This document shows, piece after piece, positions 1 through 7,548 of a stretch of DNA of 64,000 nt. Where the stretch lies: contig JAFAFU010000070.1 of the NCBI GenBank assembly GCA_023423335.1, forward strand, positions 1 to 64,000, given 5' to 3'. The notes beneath the pieces were generated by a model. The model made no database searches and was not told where the DNA came from. It worked only from the letters and a program-made list of their open reading frames with translations. How positions within the stretch are numbered: position 1 is the stretch's first letter; the number at the start of each line of letters is the position of its first letter. The stretch is from Bacillota bacterium (lineage in GTDB: Bacteria; Bacillota; Clostridia; Lachnospirales; Lachnospiraceae). The translations under genes were made by a program, and so were the position numbers.

Positions 1-1472
1 CCCATGACCTTAATAAACAGATCATTGAATTTATTGAAAAAATCGTCGCTGACTGCGGCAGGCCAAAGCATGAATATATCCATATGGATACACCGGCGGA
101 CCTATATGAGGATATGGTTAACTTCATCACACCGGAAGCAATGGAGGTTGCCGTATTTACGGATGAGAAGCAGGTAAGAGAAGCGAATATCAGAGAAATT
201 ACAGATAAATTGACCGCCCGTTATGAGGAGACTCATCCGGAATGGCTTCCCTTACTCGGCGAAGCAATCTATAAATTCCAGAAGAAGACCGTTCGTAAGA
301 TGATCTTAAAGGACAGGAGGCGTCCGGACGGCAGAGGCGTTGACCAGATCCGTAAGCTGGCGGCTGAGATTGACGTGCTTCCGAGAACCCATGGTTCCGG
401 TATGTTCACCCGCGGACAGACGCAGGTTCTGACCATCACAACCTTAGGTGCTCTGGCGGAAACCCAGAGACTGGATGGTATTGATGAGAACGAAACCGGC
501 AAAAGATACATGCACCATTATAATTTCCCTTCTTATTCCGTAGGTGAAACCAGGCCTTCCAGAGGTCCGGGAAGACGGGAAATCGGCCATGGCGCATTAG
601 CGGAGAGGGCATTAATTCCGGTTCTTCCTTCCGAGGAAGAGTTCCCCTATGCAATCCGTACCGTATCCGAGGTATTGGAATCCAACGGTTCCACTTCCCA
701 GGGCTCCATTTGCGCCTCCACCTTATCTCTGATGGCTGCCGGTGTTCCGATCAAAGCGATGGTAGCCGGTATCTCCGTTGGTCTTGTAAGCGGAGACGCC
801 GATGATGATTATATTATTCTGACGGATATCCAGGGTCTGGAGGATTTCTTCGGAGACATGGACTTCAAGGTTGCCGGAACCCATAAGGGTATCACCGCAA
901 TCCAAATGGATATCAAGATTCACGGCTTGACCAGGGAAATTATCGAGAAGGCAATCTACAGGACTAAGGAAGCCAGAACCTACATCCTGAATGAGGTCAT
1001 GGCTCCGGTTATCTCCGAGCCCAGACCGGAGGTTGGACCGTACTCACCGAAGATCGTCCAGATCAAGATTGATCCCTCCAAGATCGGTGAAGTTGTCGGA
1101 CAAAGAGGTAAGACCATCAATGCAATCATTGACCAGACCGGCGTAAAGATTGATATTACGGATGACGGTGCGGTATCTGTCTGCGGTACGGATAAGGACA
1201 GCATCCAGAAGGCGGTTGAGATGGTTACCATGATTGTATCCGAATTCGAAGAGGGTAAGAACTATGTTGGTAAGGTTATCAGCATTAAAGAATTTGGTGC
1301 TTTCCTGGAGTTTGCTCCCGGGAAGGAAGGCCTGGTTCATATCTCCAAGATTTCCAAGCAGAGAGTCGAGCATGTGGAAGATGTTCTGACCTTGGGCGAT
1401 GTTGTAACAGTTGTATGCCTCGGACAGGATAAGATGGGACGTGTAAGCTTCTCCATTAAAGACGTAAAATAA
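1..1472 (+). CDS. pnp: Polynucleotide phosphorylase, 3' part (partial)
   Basis: The reading frame is already open at base 3 and runs to a TAA at 1470-1472, so the window holds about 489 C-terminal residues of an enzyme that is usually about 700. PNPase degrades RNA 3'-to-5' by phosphorolysis in the cytoplasm. The visible part covers the end of the linker, the second RNase PH core (with the conserved acidic stretch TDIQGLEDFFGDMDFK), a KH domain with the GQRGKTIN loop, and a C-terminal S1 domain (GKVISIKEFGAFLEF). A clear terminator follows directly. The identification is secure; only the N-terminus lies outside the window. Confidence 0.97.
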   Translation, partial: HDLNKQIIEFIEKIVADCGRPKHEYIHMDTPADLYEDMVNFITPEAMEVAVFTDEKQVREANIREITDKLTARYEETHPEWLPLLGEAIYKFQKKTVRKMILKDRRRPDGRGVDQIRKLAAEIDVLPRTHGSGMFTRGQTQVLTITTLGALAETQRLDGIDENETGKRYMHHYNFPSYSVGETRPSRGPGRREIGHGALAERALIPVLPSEEEFPYAIRTVSEVLESNGSTSQGSICASTLSLMAAGVPIKAMVAGISVGLVSGDADDDYIILTDIQGLEDFFGDMDFKVAGTHKGITAIQMDIKIHGLTREIIEKAIYRTKEARTYILNEVMAPVISEPRPEVGPYSPKIVQIKIDPSKIGEVVGQRGKTINAIIDQTGVKIDITDDGAVSVCGTDKDSIQKAVEMVTMIVSEFEEGKNYVGKVISIKEFGAFLEFAPGKEGLVHISKISKQRVEHVEDVLTLGDVVTVVCLGQDKMGRVSFSIKDVK

Positions 1473-1541
1473 GATTAAAATAGAATTATATTGCAATACC
1501 GGCATGTAGATTTAAGAAATATCTGTATCCAAACAATAGTG

Positions 1542-1593
1542 CCCGTCTCAGTTATGACATAAAAACATTATGTCTACCTGAGACGGTTTTTTT
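1542..1593 (+). terminator. Rho-independent terminator after pnp
   Basis: A 9-bp stem (CCGTCTCAG at 1543-1551 with CTGAGACGG at 1578-1586) encloses a second pairing (GACATA with TATGTC) and is followed by seven T residues (1587-1593). It lies 70 bases behind the pnp stop codon. The rest of the stretch from 1594 to 1849 is AT-rich and shows no convincing gene. Confidence 0.85.
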
Positions 1594-1849
1594 ATGTTCG
1601 GGGATGCGATTAAGGAAACTATACAACAATTTAATCTACCTGGCAGAGGTATCGCATAGCGAATAACGAATTCGGCAGTATGAAGGCTATTATGGAGGAA
1701 ATATGTAAAATCAATAATAAATTGGTAGAATAAAAGGGGATAAAAATTTTATAAACAAGTCACAATTTATGGATTATTATGGACGCACATGGTAATATTA
1801 ATTTTAATGTAAAATAATTACAAATATTATAATAAAGGTGAATCCATCC

Positions 1850-3055
1850 ATGAATAAAATCAGAAAGATGAAAAAGGCCAATAAAATCATATTTGTTTCC
1901 CTTAGCAGTGTTGTGATACTGGCTGCCCTGATATGTCTGACGGCATATCTTATCATGCATCGATATATCAGTAAGGTTAATTATGTTCCTTTGGAGGAAG
2001 CGGATGGATATGCTGCGGCTTCCTTATATGAGGATATTGAAGCGGAATACTATGGGGAAGGCTCTGAAGCGGATGGACAGGCTGGAGCGAGATATTCCAA
2101 TGTCGCGGAGGCGGAGAGTACTTTGACAGGGGCAGGGCAAACCGATACCGCAGACGGAATTTCAGAGGAAGCAATTGAATCCTTTAACCAGTTAACGGAT
2201 TATGAATTGGATGCGAATATAAGGAAGAATATTTTAAATCAGACGAAATCTGCCGGGGAAGGCAGTAAGGTGCTGAATATCCTGCTGATTGGAACAGATA
2301 ACCGGATTGCCGGAAACCGTGGGCTGTCGGATTCTATGATTGTAATATCCATCAATGAAGGCAGTAAGAAAATAATCGCAACCTCTCTGCTGAGGGATAT
2401 CTACCTTCATATCCCCGGAAAGGAGAAGAACAACCGGTTAAATACGGCCTATGCCTCCGGAGGAGCGAAGTTGCTGATACAAACGATTGAAGAGAATTTT
2501 AAGCTTAAAATTGATAAATATGTTACAATAGATTTTTATTCCTTTATTGATATCGTAGATGAAATCGGCGGAGTGGAGCTTGAGATTACCAAGGAGGAGC
2601 TGCCCATTGTCAATGATTACATCATGGAGATTAATCGCTTACAAAAGGAGAAGGAGAATTTAGACTGCCTGACCAAGCCGGGAGTCCAGCATCTTAACGG
2701 CAAGCAGGCCCTGGGATATTCCAGGGTACGCTATGTGGGAACCGATTTTGGAAGAACAGCAAGGCAGAGGAAGGTGCTTGAGCTTGTCTATCAAAAGGTG
2801 AAGAAGCTCAGTATAGGTAAAATTACGGATCTCCTTGATATCATACTTCCTCAGGTGACAACTAATTTTACGGAGAAGGAGATGATCTCCCAGATATTAT
2901 CTCTTCCGAATTATCTGGATTATGGCTTGGATTCCTGGAGTGTTCCGGTGCCGGGATCATATGAAAATGTTAAAATCAGGGGAATGCAGGTTTTGGGAAT
3001 TGACTTTGAAAAAAATATTGAAGAACTAAATCGAAGGATATATTTGACAAACTAA
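1850..3055 (+). CDS. LytR-CpsA-Psr (LCP) family cell-wall protein
   Basis: LCP proteins are membrane-anchored phosphotransferases that attach undecaprenyl-linked glycopolymers to peptidoglycan on the outer face of the membrane. The protein has a Lys/Arg-rich N-terminus, one membrane segment (about residues 11-34), an acidic low-complexity stretch, then the LCP domain: ILLIGTDNR, SDSMIVISIN, ATSLLRDIYLHIPG, NAYASGG-like NTAYASGG, and LNGKQALGYSRVRY with GRTARQRKVL. These are the standard LCP signature blocks including the conserved Arg and Asp residues. ATG at 1850 is preferred over an in-frame GTG at 1838, because the AAAGG at 1834-1838 would serve as its ribosome binding site. It stands alone between terminator and the next gene, 81 bases away. 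Confidence 0.92.
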   Translation: MNKIRKMKKANKIIFVSLSSVVILAALICLTAYLIMHRYISKVNYVPLEEADGYAAASLYEDIEAEYYGEGSEADGQAGARYSNVAEAESTLTGAGQTDTADGISEEAIESFNQLTDYELDANIRKNILNQTKSAGEGSKVLNILLIGTDNRIAGNRGLSDSMIVISINEGSKKIIATSLLRDIYLHIPGKEKNNRLNTAYASGGAKLLIQTIEENFKLKIDKYVTIDFYSFIDIVDEIGGVELEITKEELPIVNDYIMEINRLQKEKENLDCLTKPGVQHLNGKQALGYSRVRYVGTDFGRTARQRKVLELVYQKVKKLSIGKITDLLDIILPQVTTNFTEKEMISQILSLPNYLDYGLDSWSVPVPGSYENVKIRGMQVLGIDFEKNIEELNRRIYLTN

Positions 3056-3136
3056 ATCAAGTGGGATATTATGTATAAATATTCACGGTTTTTAACCAGT
3101 ATGACAAATCAAATTTTTGAGAGGTAAGGGTAAGTT

Positions 3137-4438
3137 ATGAAAAAGCGCATTTTATCACTGTTATTGGCACTTATGCTATGTCTTATTATCGTTATGCCGC
3201 CGGTGGGAGGAGCTCTGGCGGCGCAGGATGCGGCAGAAGGTGCAGAGGCTGTTATTGATAATTTTGAAATACCCTATAGTCCATGGGCAGAAGAGGATCT
3301 GATTGTAGGAGATACCTATGGGATTTATCCCATGGCCTGGTACCAGAAGGATATGGCAGCACCGATAAAGTATGCCGCACTCAGAGTATTATTTGCCGGT
3401 GTCCGCGGCAAGCTTCTGGATGCGGGCTGTATGGCAAGGGAAAATGCAGGTAAGCCGGTGCTTAATGATGAGATGACGGTGGAGGAGGTATTGAATGCCT
3501 TTTATACGGTCATATCCGGCTTTGAATATTCGAAGGACATTGGCCTGACAAAAAAATACACGCCCGCTGCATTTATGGAGGAATATGGCATTTTTACCGG
3601 TCAGGAGGGCGGGCTTAAGCTTGGGGATATCTGTTCCATAGAGCAGGCCTGTGTGATTGCAACAAGGCTGGTTACTTATCTATATGATACCCTGGATGCT
3701 GCCAGCAAGGGCTTTTTGTGGGAGACTAAGTATGGCGGCAATACAGTGTATATGCTGGGATCCATTCATCTGGCGTCCTATGATATCTATCCCTTCAGTG
3801 AGACAATCCTTGAGGCTTACAGGGCTTCCGATGCCGTAGCTTTTGAGCTTAATGCCATTGGAATTGATCAGGAGGCTTATACCAGTCTACTTCTAAGCTA
3901 TGCCGTATATCAGGATGGGACTACCTTAAAGGATCATGTTTCGGAGGAGACCTATCGGAAGACAATTGAATTGGCTGCAAAGCTTGGTTATTGGGAAGAA
4001 CTGATTGCTATCTTTAAGCCCTGGTATGTAGAGCTGATGTTTTCATCTTTGTCTGCAACAGGCACCGGCTCCGAAGCAGAGGTAAGTCAGGCAGCTTTGC
4101 TTGGGATCGATATGAAGTTTATGAATGATGCGGCGCGGCAGAATAAGCCTATTCTGGAGATAGAAGGGCTTGAATTCCAGATTCAGATGATGGACAGCTT
4201 CTCTGACGAGCTGGAAGAAGTTATGTTAAATTCAACCATAGCTATCTTAAACAGGATTCTTGAGGGCACTTACACTAAGAATGACATGTACCTGTATGAT
4301 TTGCTTGCTTACTGGCACGACGGGAATGCGGAAGCCTTCCTGCAATATATTGCTCCCGAATATGAGCTTCCCGAAGGTCTTTCCGAGGAAGATGCCAGGC
4401 TGAAGTCTCTGATGGAGGAATATATAAGGATAAAATGA
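3137..4438 (+). CDS. TraB/GumN family protein, main part (C-terminal domain in another frame)
   Basis: The 433-residue product starts with a Sec signal peptide (about residues 1-29, ending near GGALAAQ), so it is exported. Residues about 60-190 are a region seen in clostridial members; from about 195 (FLWETKYGGNTVYMLGSIHLA) the TraB/GumN fold begins, with the conserved GSIH and the FELN motif. Family members are thought to be metal-dependent hydrolases or regulators; the substrate is unknown. The protein stops at TGA 4436-4438 just before the block that normally carries the final VVGxGH motif; that block is present immediately downstream in the -1 frame (next entry). Either the gene is frameshifted or the two parts are made separately. 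The start follows a GAGG-type site 10-16 bases upstream. Confidence 0.85.
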   Translation: MKKRILSLLLALMLCLIIVMPPVGGALAAQDAAEGAEAVIDNFEIPYSPWAEEDLIVGDTYGIYPMAWYQKDMAAPIKYAALRVLFAGVRGKLLDAGCMARENAGKPVLNDEMTVEEVLNAFYTVISGFEYSKDIGLTKKYTPAAFMEEYGIFTGQEGGLKLGDICSIEQACVIATRLVTYLYDTLDAASKGFLWETKYGGNTVYMLGSIHLASYDIYPFSETILEAYRASDAVAFELNAIGIDQEAYTSLLLSYAVYQDGTTLKDHVSEETYRKTIELAAKLGYWEELIAIFKPWYVELMFSSLSATGTGSEAEVSQAALLGIDMKFMNDAARQNKPILEIEGLEFQIQMMDSFSDELEEVMLNSTIAILNRILEGTYTKNDMYLYDLLAYWHDGNAEAFLQYIAPEYELPEGLSEEDARLKSLMEEYIRIK

Positions 4439-4602
4439 TTACCAAGAGGGATATTGGAATGGCGGCATATATCGATATGCTGCTGAAGGGCGAAGGCAGC
4501 ACAACATATTTTGTTGTTGTCGGAAGCGGTCATTTTATCAGTGCTTACAGTGTCCTGGATATTCTCAAAGAGAAGGGCTATGAAATTACTCAGATCAAAT
4601 AG
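4435..4602 (+). CDS. C-terminal TraB/GumN block in the -1 frame
   Basis: This 55-codon frame opens with an ATG that overlaps the preceding stop codon (ATGA at 4435-4438) and ends with TAG 4600-4602. It encodes TTYFVVVGSGHF followed by a helix and LKEKGYEITQIK, which is the standard last block of TraB/GumN proteins, including the conserved Gly-His. Its sequence is well preserved, with no stop codons. Possibilities are a real single-base frameshift, a sequencing error in the AAAA run at 4432-4435, -1 slippage on that run, or stop-start coupling that yields two polypeptides. I cannot choose between them from sequence alone. Confidence 0.7.
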   Translation: MITKRDIGMAAYIDMLLKGEGSTTYFVVVGSGHFISAYSVLDILKEKGYEITQIK

Positions 4603-4631
4603 CAGATTTTCTGTTCCGAACAAATGATCCG

Positions 4632-4665
4632 GGAAGGGGTACCCGGCTGGGGCCTCTTCCTTTTT
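4632..4665 (+). terminator. Likely terminator after the TraB/GumN gene
   Basis: GGAAGGGG (4632-4639) pairs with CCTCTTCC (4653-4660), allowing one G-U pair, and is followed by five T residues. It sits 30 bases behind the TAG of the C-terminal block. Confidence 0.6.
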
Positions 4666-4833
4666 CTCTGCGTTTATTATTGCCATGTTTTTCGGGATAT
4701 GGTAATATTATATTGTAAACAATATTTACTTAACAAAAATAAGAATGATGCGGTAATAATATAATATTTTTCCGGGTTAAAATATAGTTAAGGTATCTGT
4801 TTATAGCATTTATAGCAAAGGCTTCAAAAGCTG

Positions 4834-4878
4834 CCCCCATTGATTATGATTACTTAAGTTTAATTGTAATACTGGGGG
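4834..4878 (+). other. Stem-loop in front of the M16 peptidase gene
   Basis: CCCCC (4834-4838) faces GGGGG (4874-4878), and inside it ATTAC faces GTAAT. The structure is followed by TTTCTC. It could be an attenuator or a terminator for a short upstream transcript. The rest of 4666-4925 is very AT-rich and may hold the promoter; no gene was seen there. Confidence 0.45.
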
Positions 4879-4925
4879 TTTCTCATTCATAAGAATTGGA
4901 GCCTGAGACAGGGAGGGAAACTGAT

Positions 4926-6194
4926 ATGACCAATATCTATAAATTATCCAATGGAATTACCGTAGTGATGGAAACGATGCCATATTTAAAAAGCGCTTCC
5001 TTTGGGGTATGGGTCCGGGTCGGGTCCTCGAATGAGGATGACAGCAACAACGGAATAGCCCATATGATTGAACATATGCTGTTTAAAGGGACTTCAAAAC
5101 GAACGGCAAGGCAGATCGCCGATGAGATGGCTAAAATCGGCGGTAATATCAATGCATTTACCAGTAAGGAATGTACCTCCTATTATGCCGCAACCTTAAG
5201 TGAGCATCTTCCGATAGCAATTGATATCCTCAGTGATATGATTAAGCATTCCCTGATAGAGGAGAAGGCCTTGAAGAAGGAAAAGGGCGTAATTATTGAG
5301 GAGATCGACATGTATGATGATTCTCCGGAGGATCTGGTACATGAGATGCTTCAGCAGAGGGTATGGAAGGGGCATCCTTTGGGGTATATGATATCCGGCA
5401 GCAAAAAGGTGGTGCGTAAGGTCAGCCGGGAACAGATTCTTCGGTTTATGGATACCTATTATGTCGGAGAGAATATCATAATCTCTGTGGCAGGCAACTT
5501 TGAGGAGGATGCTATTCTGAAGCTTCTGGAGGCGGGGTTCGGGTCCCTGAAGGCCAGGTCGGATGCAGGAAACCTGGTACCGCAAAAACCGAGCTATCAT
5601 AAGGTAATCTGCAAACGGGATAAGGATATTGAGCAGATGCATCTGAATATGGCCTTTGATTGCATTTCATACCTCTCAGAGGAGCGGTTCACCTTGTCCG
5701 TCCTTAATTCCATCCTCGGCGGAAGTGTAAATTCAAGACTGTTTCAGAAGATCAGGGAGGACAGCGGTCTTACCTATTCTATTTATTCCTACGGAAGCTC
5801 CTATCGGGATACCGGACTTCTGCATATCTATGCGGCTATGAATCCGTCCCAGACACCTGCGGTGGTCAGAAAGATCCGGCAGATTGTCGAGAATCTGAAG
5901 AAGAAAGGGGTTACGAAGGAGGAGCTGCTGATGACGAAGGAGCAGATTAAGACAGAGCTGATTCTCGGCAGTGAAAGCGCGAAGAGCAGAATGAATTCCA
6001 ACGGCAAATCCATGATGAACCGCGGCAGGATCGCTTCATTGGATGAACTGATCGAGGGTATCAACCGTGTTGATTTAAAGGATCTGAAAGAATTTGCGAA
6101 TCGGTACCTGGATCTTGACCGGTGCTCTTATTCCCTGGTGGGTAATACAAAGGAAATTAATCTAAAGGACCTGGAGCTTAGTACAACGTTCTGA
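4926..6194 (+). CDS. M16 family zinc peptidase (processing-peptidase-like)
   Basis: A 422-residue metallopeptidase of the pitrilysin/mitochondrial-processing-peptidase family. The inverted zinc motif HxxEH is intact (His46, Glu49, His50 in HMIEHMLF), and a downstream acidic block (EEIDMYDDSPEDLVHE) supplies the third ligand. The N-terminal catalytic domain and the C-terminal M16C-like domain are both present, which is the usual length for bacterial single-chain members such as YmxG/MlpA. No signal peptide, so cytoplasmic. ATG 4926 is chosen because GGGAGGG lies 8 bases upstream. Oddly, the stop codon and last residues (STTF) lie inside a long palindromic element (6179-6343), so the natural C-terminus may have been replaced. 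In related bacteria the gene often lies near pnp, as here. Confidence 0.92.
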   Translation: MTNIYKLSNGITVVMETMPYLKSASFGVWVRVGSSNEDDSNNGIAHMIEHMLFKGTSKRTARQIADEMAKIGGNINAFTSKECTSYYAATLSEHLPIAIDILSDMIKHSLIEEKALKKEKGVIIEEIDMYDDSPEDLVHEMLQQRVWKGHPLGYMISGSKKVVRKVSREQILRFMDTYYVGENIIISVAGNFEEDAILKLLEAGFGSLKARSDAGNLVPQKPSYHKVICKRDKDIEQMHLNMAFDCISYLSEERFTLSVLNSILGGSVNSRLFQKIREDSGLTYSIYSYGSSYRDTGLLHIYAAMNPSQTPAVVRKIRQIVENLKKKGVTKEELLMTKEQIKTELILGSESAKSRMNSNGKSMMNRGRIASLDELIEGINRVDLKDLKEFANRYLDLDRCSYSLVGNTKEINLKDLELSTTF

Positions 6195-6343
6195 AATTAC
6201 CTTCTTAAATTGTCTGGTCTGATTTCTCATATACAGCAACGGTCAAGCCTCGTCGTAGCCCCACTACGACTGCGTTTGCCCATTACCGCCTATAAGAAAT
6301 TATCCTCAGAAATTTGAGAAGGCATTTCAAGAACGTCGTACTA
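6179..6343. repeat. 165-bp imperfect palindromic element (MITE-like)
   Basis: The two halves are inverted copies of each other over the whole length. The ends TAGTAC (6179-6184) and GTACTA (6338-6343) match; inward, ACGTTCT with AGAACGT, then GAAATTACCTTCT with AGAAGGCATTTC, then ATTTCTCATA with TATAAGAAAT also pair. The centre is a hairpin of CGTCGTAG/CTACGAC around CCCA. It encodes nothing convincing. The left end overlaps the last codons of the M16 gene. It resembles small non-autonomous palindromic repeats, but no second copy was seen in this window and no target duplication is obvious. Confidence 0.75.
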
Positions 6344-6409
6344 GAAAAATCGGTTAAAGGAAGCAGGATTTCCCGCTGGATATGAAATATAAGATTGGAG
6401 GGTTATGGA

Positions 6410-7090
6410 ATGAGGTATGAGATTCACGGAGAGCCGCTGTCGGTGGTAGTCTGCCACGTAGCAGCCGGTGAAACAATGATAACGGAACGGGGTTCAATGA
6501 GCTGGATGAGTCCAAATATGAAGATGGAGACCTCCACGAATGGTGGAATCGGGAAAGCCCTGGGAAGAATGTTCTCGGGGGATTCCATCTTCCAGAACCG
6601 GTATACCTCCATCAACGGAGAGGGCATGATTGCATTCGCATCCAGCTTTCCCGGTTCTATCCGGGCTTTAAACATTGCTCCCGGCAGTCATATGATCGTC
6701 CAGAAGTCAGCCTTTTTGGCGTCTGAGGCCAGTGTGGAATTGTCCCTGCATTTCCAGAAAAAGCTTGGCGCAGGCTTCTTCGGCGGTGAGGGCTTTATTA
6801 TGCAGAAGCTTTCCGGAAGAGGAACCGCTTTTATTGAAATTGACGGATATGCTATGGAATATGAGCTTATGCCCGGTCAGAAGATGGTGGTGGATACCGG
6901 ATACCTGGCCGCTATGACAGAGAGCTGCACCATGGAGATCCAAACAGTTCCCGGAGTCAAAAATATGCTGTTCGGGGGAGAGGGTATTTTTAATACGGTC
7001 ATTACCGGGCCCGGGAAAATCATTCTTCAGACCATGCCGGCCAGCAATGTGGCAGCAACACTCCGGCCCTTTTTTCCTTCCGCCAAATAG
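6410..7090 (+). CDS. AIM24 family protein (TIGR00266-like)
   Basis: A 226-residue protein of the AIM24/TIGR00266 family, all-beta proteins with a repeated double-psi-barrel-like fold and a Gly-rich character. Visible family features are the N-terminal MRYEIHGEPLSVV, the GSMSWMSPNM block, the loop with GGIGKALGRMFSGDSIFQNRY, and the repeated G-x-GFFGGEGFIMQKLSG and MLFGGEGIFNTVITGPG blocks. It lacks a signal peptide and membrane segments. The function in bacteria is not settled; a role in membrane or stress processes has been suggested. ATG 6410 follows GGAGGG with 7 bases of spacing. An in-frame TTG at 6395 overlaps that site and is unlikely. Confidence 0.88.
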   Translation: MRYEIHGEPLSVVVCHVAAGETMITERGSMSWMSPNMKMETSTNGGIGKALGRMFSGDSIFQNRYTSINGEGMIAFASSFPGSIRALNIAPGSHMIVQKSAFLASEASVELSLHFQKKLGAGFFGGEGFIMQKLSGRGTAFIEIDGYAMEYELMPGQKMVVDTGYLAAMTESCTMEIQTVPGVKNMLFGGEGIFNTVITGPGKIILQTMPASNVAATLRPFFPSAK

Positions 7091-7124
7091 TGACGGCAGG
7101 ATTTGCCATGGAATGAAATAATCC

Positions 7125-7152
7125 TTGACATTCATTTTTAGAATGTTATAAT
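7125..7152 (+). promoter_or_regulatory. Sigma-A promoter of the thrS leader
   Basis: TTGACA (7125-7130) and TATAAT (7147-7152) are both perfect consensus hexamers, 16 bp apart. Transcription would start near 7160, at the head of the T-box leader. Confidence 0.88.
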
Positions 7153-7159
7153 TGTTTTC

Positions 7160-7466
7160 ATCCAAAGATAAATTCCTCTAACGATGGAATTGTGATATTG
7201 AAAAACGTTGACGAGACGAGTAATATGCGGAAGGATACAGAGAGAGATACGGGCTGGTGGAAGTATCTTATTCATGCGAAGGCTTATATTCGCTTAGAAG
7301 CATATGAAAACTACCTCTGAGTGACCCTAATCCGGTCCGGTGATTCCGTTACCATCGAATGAAGTGGGTGCATTAGACACCAAAAAGGGTGGAACCGCGA
7401 CGTAAATCATACGCTCGTCCCTTTCGATTTGACAAAAGCCAAGTCGGAAGTGACGGGCTTTTTTTG
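7160..7466 (+). promoter_or_regulatory. T-box riboswitch (threonine) upstream of thrS
   Basis: The leader holds the hallmark T-box sequence AAGGGTGGAACCGCG (7385-7399), which senses an uncharged tRNA acceptor end. The antiterminator forms from AAAGGG and CCCTTT around it. A terminator follows: AAGCC and GGCTT with inner GTC/GAC and a seven-T run at 7459-7465. In the long stem I region, ACC at 7313-7315, just before TCTGAGTG, is the likely specifier and fits a Thr codon; this placement is inferred by position. The system is known to raise aminoacyl-tRNA synthetase expression when its tRNA is uncharged. Confidence 0.92.
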
Positions 7467-7548
7467 TTCAATAGGAAATTGATCAGGCAGACCCGGGGCT
7501 GCGCAGCAGCCATCGGTGAAATGCCCGGAGAATGAAAGGAGAATTATC

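Noticed and set aside
1044..1505. 153-codon minus-strand frame inside pnp
   Set aside because: It is antisense to the conserved KH-S1 coding part of pnp and matches no family.
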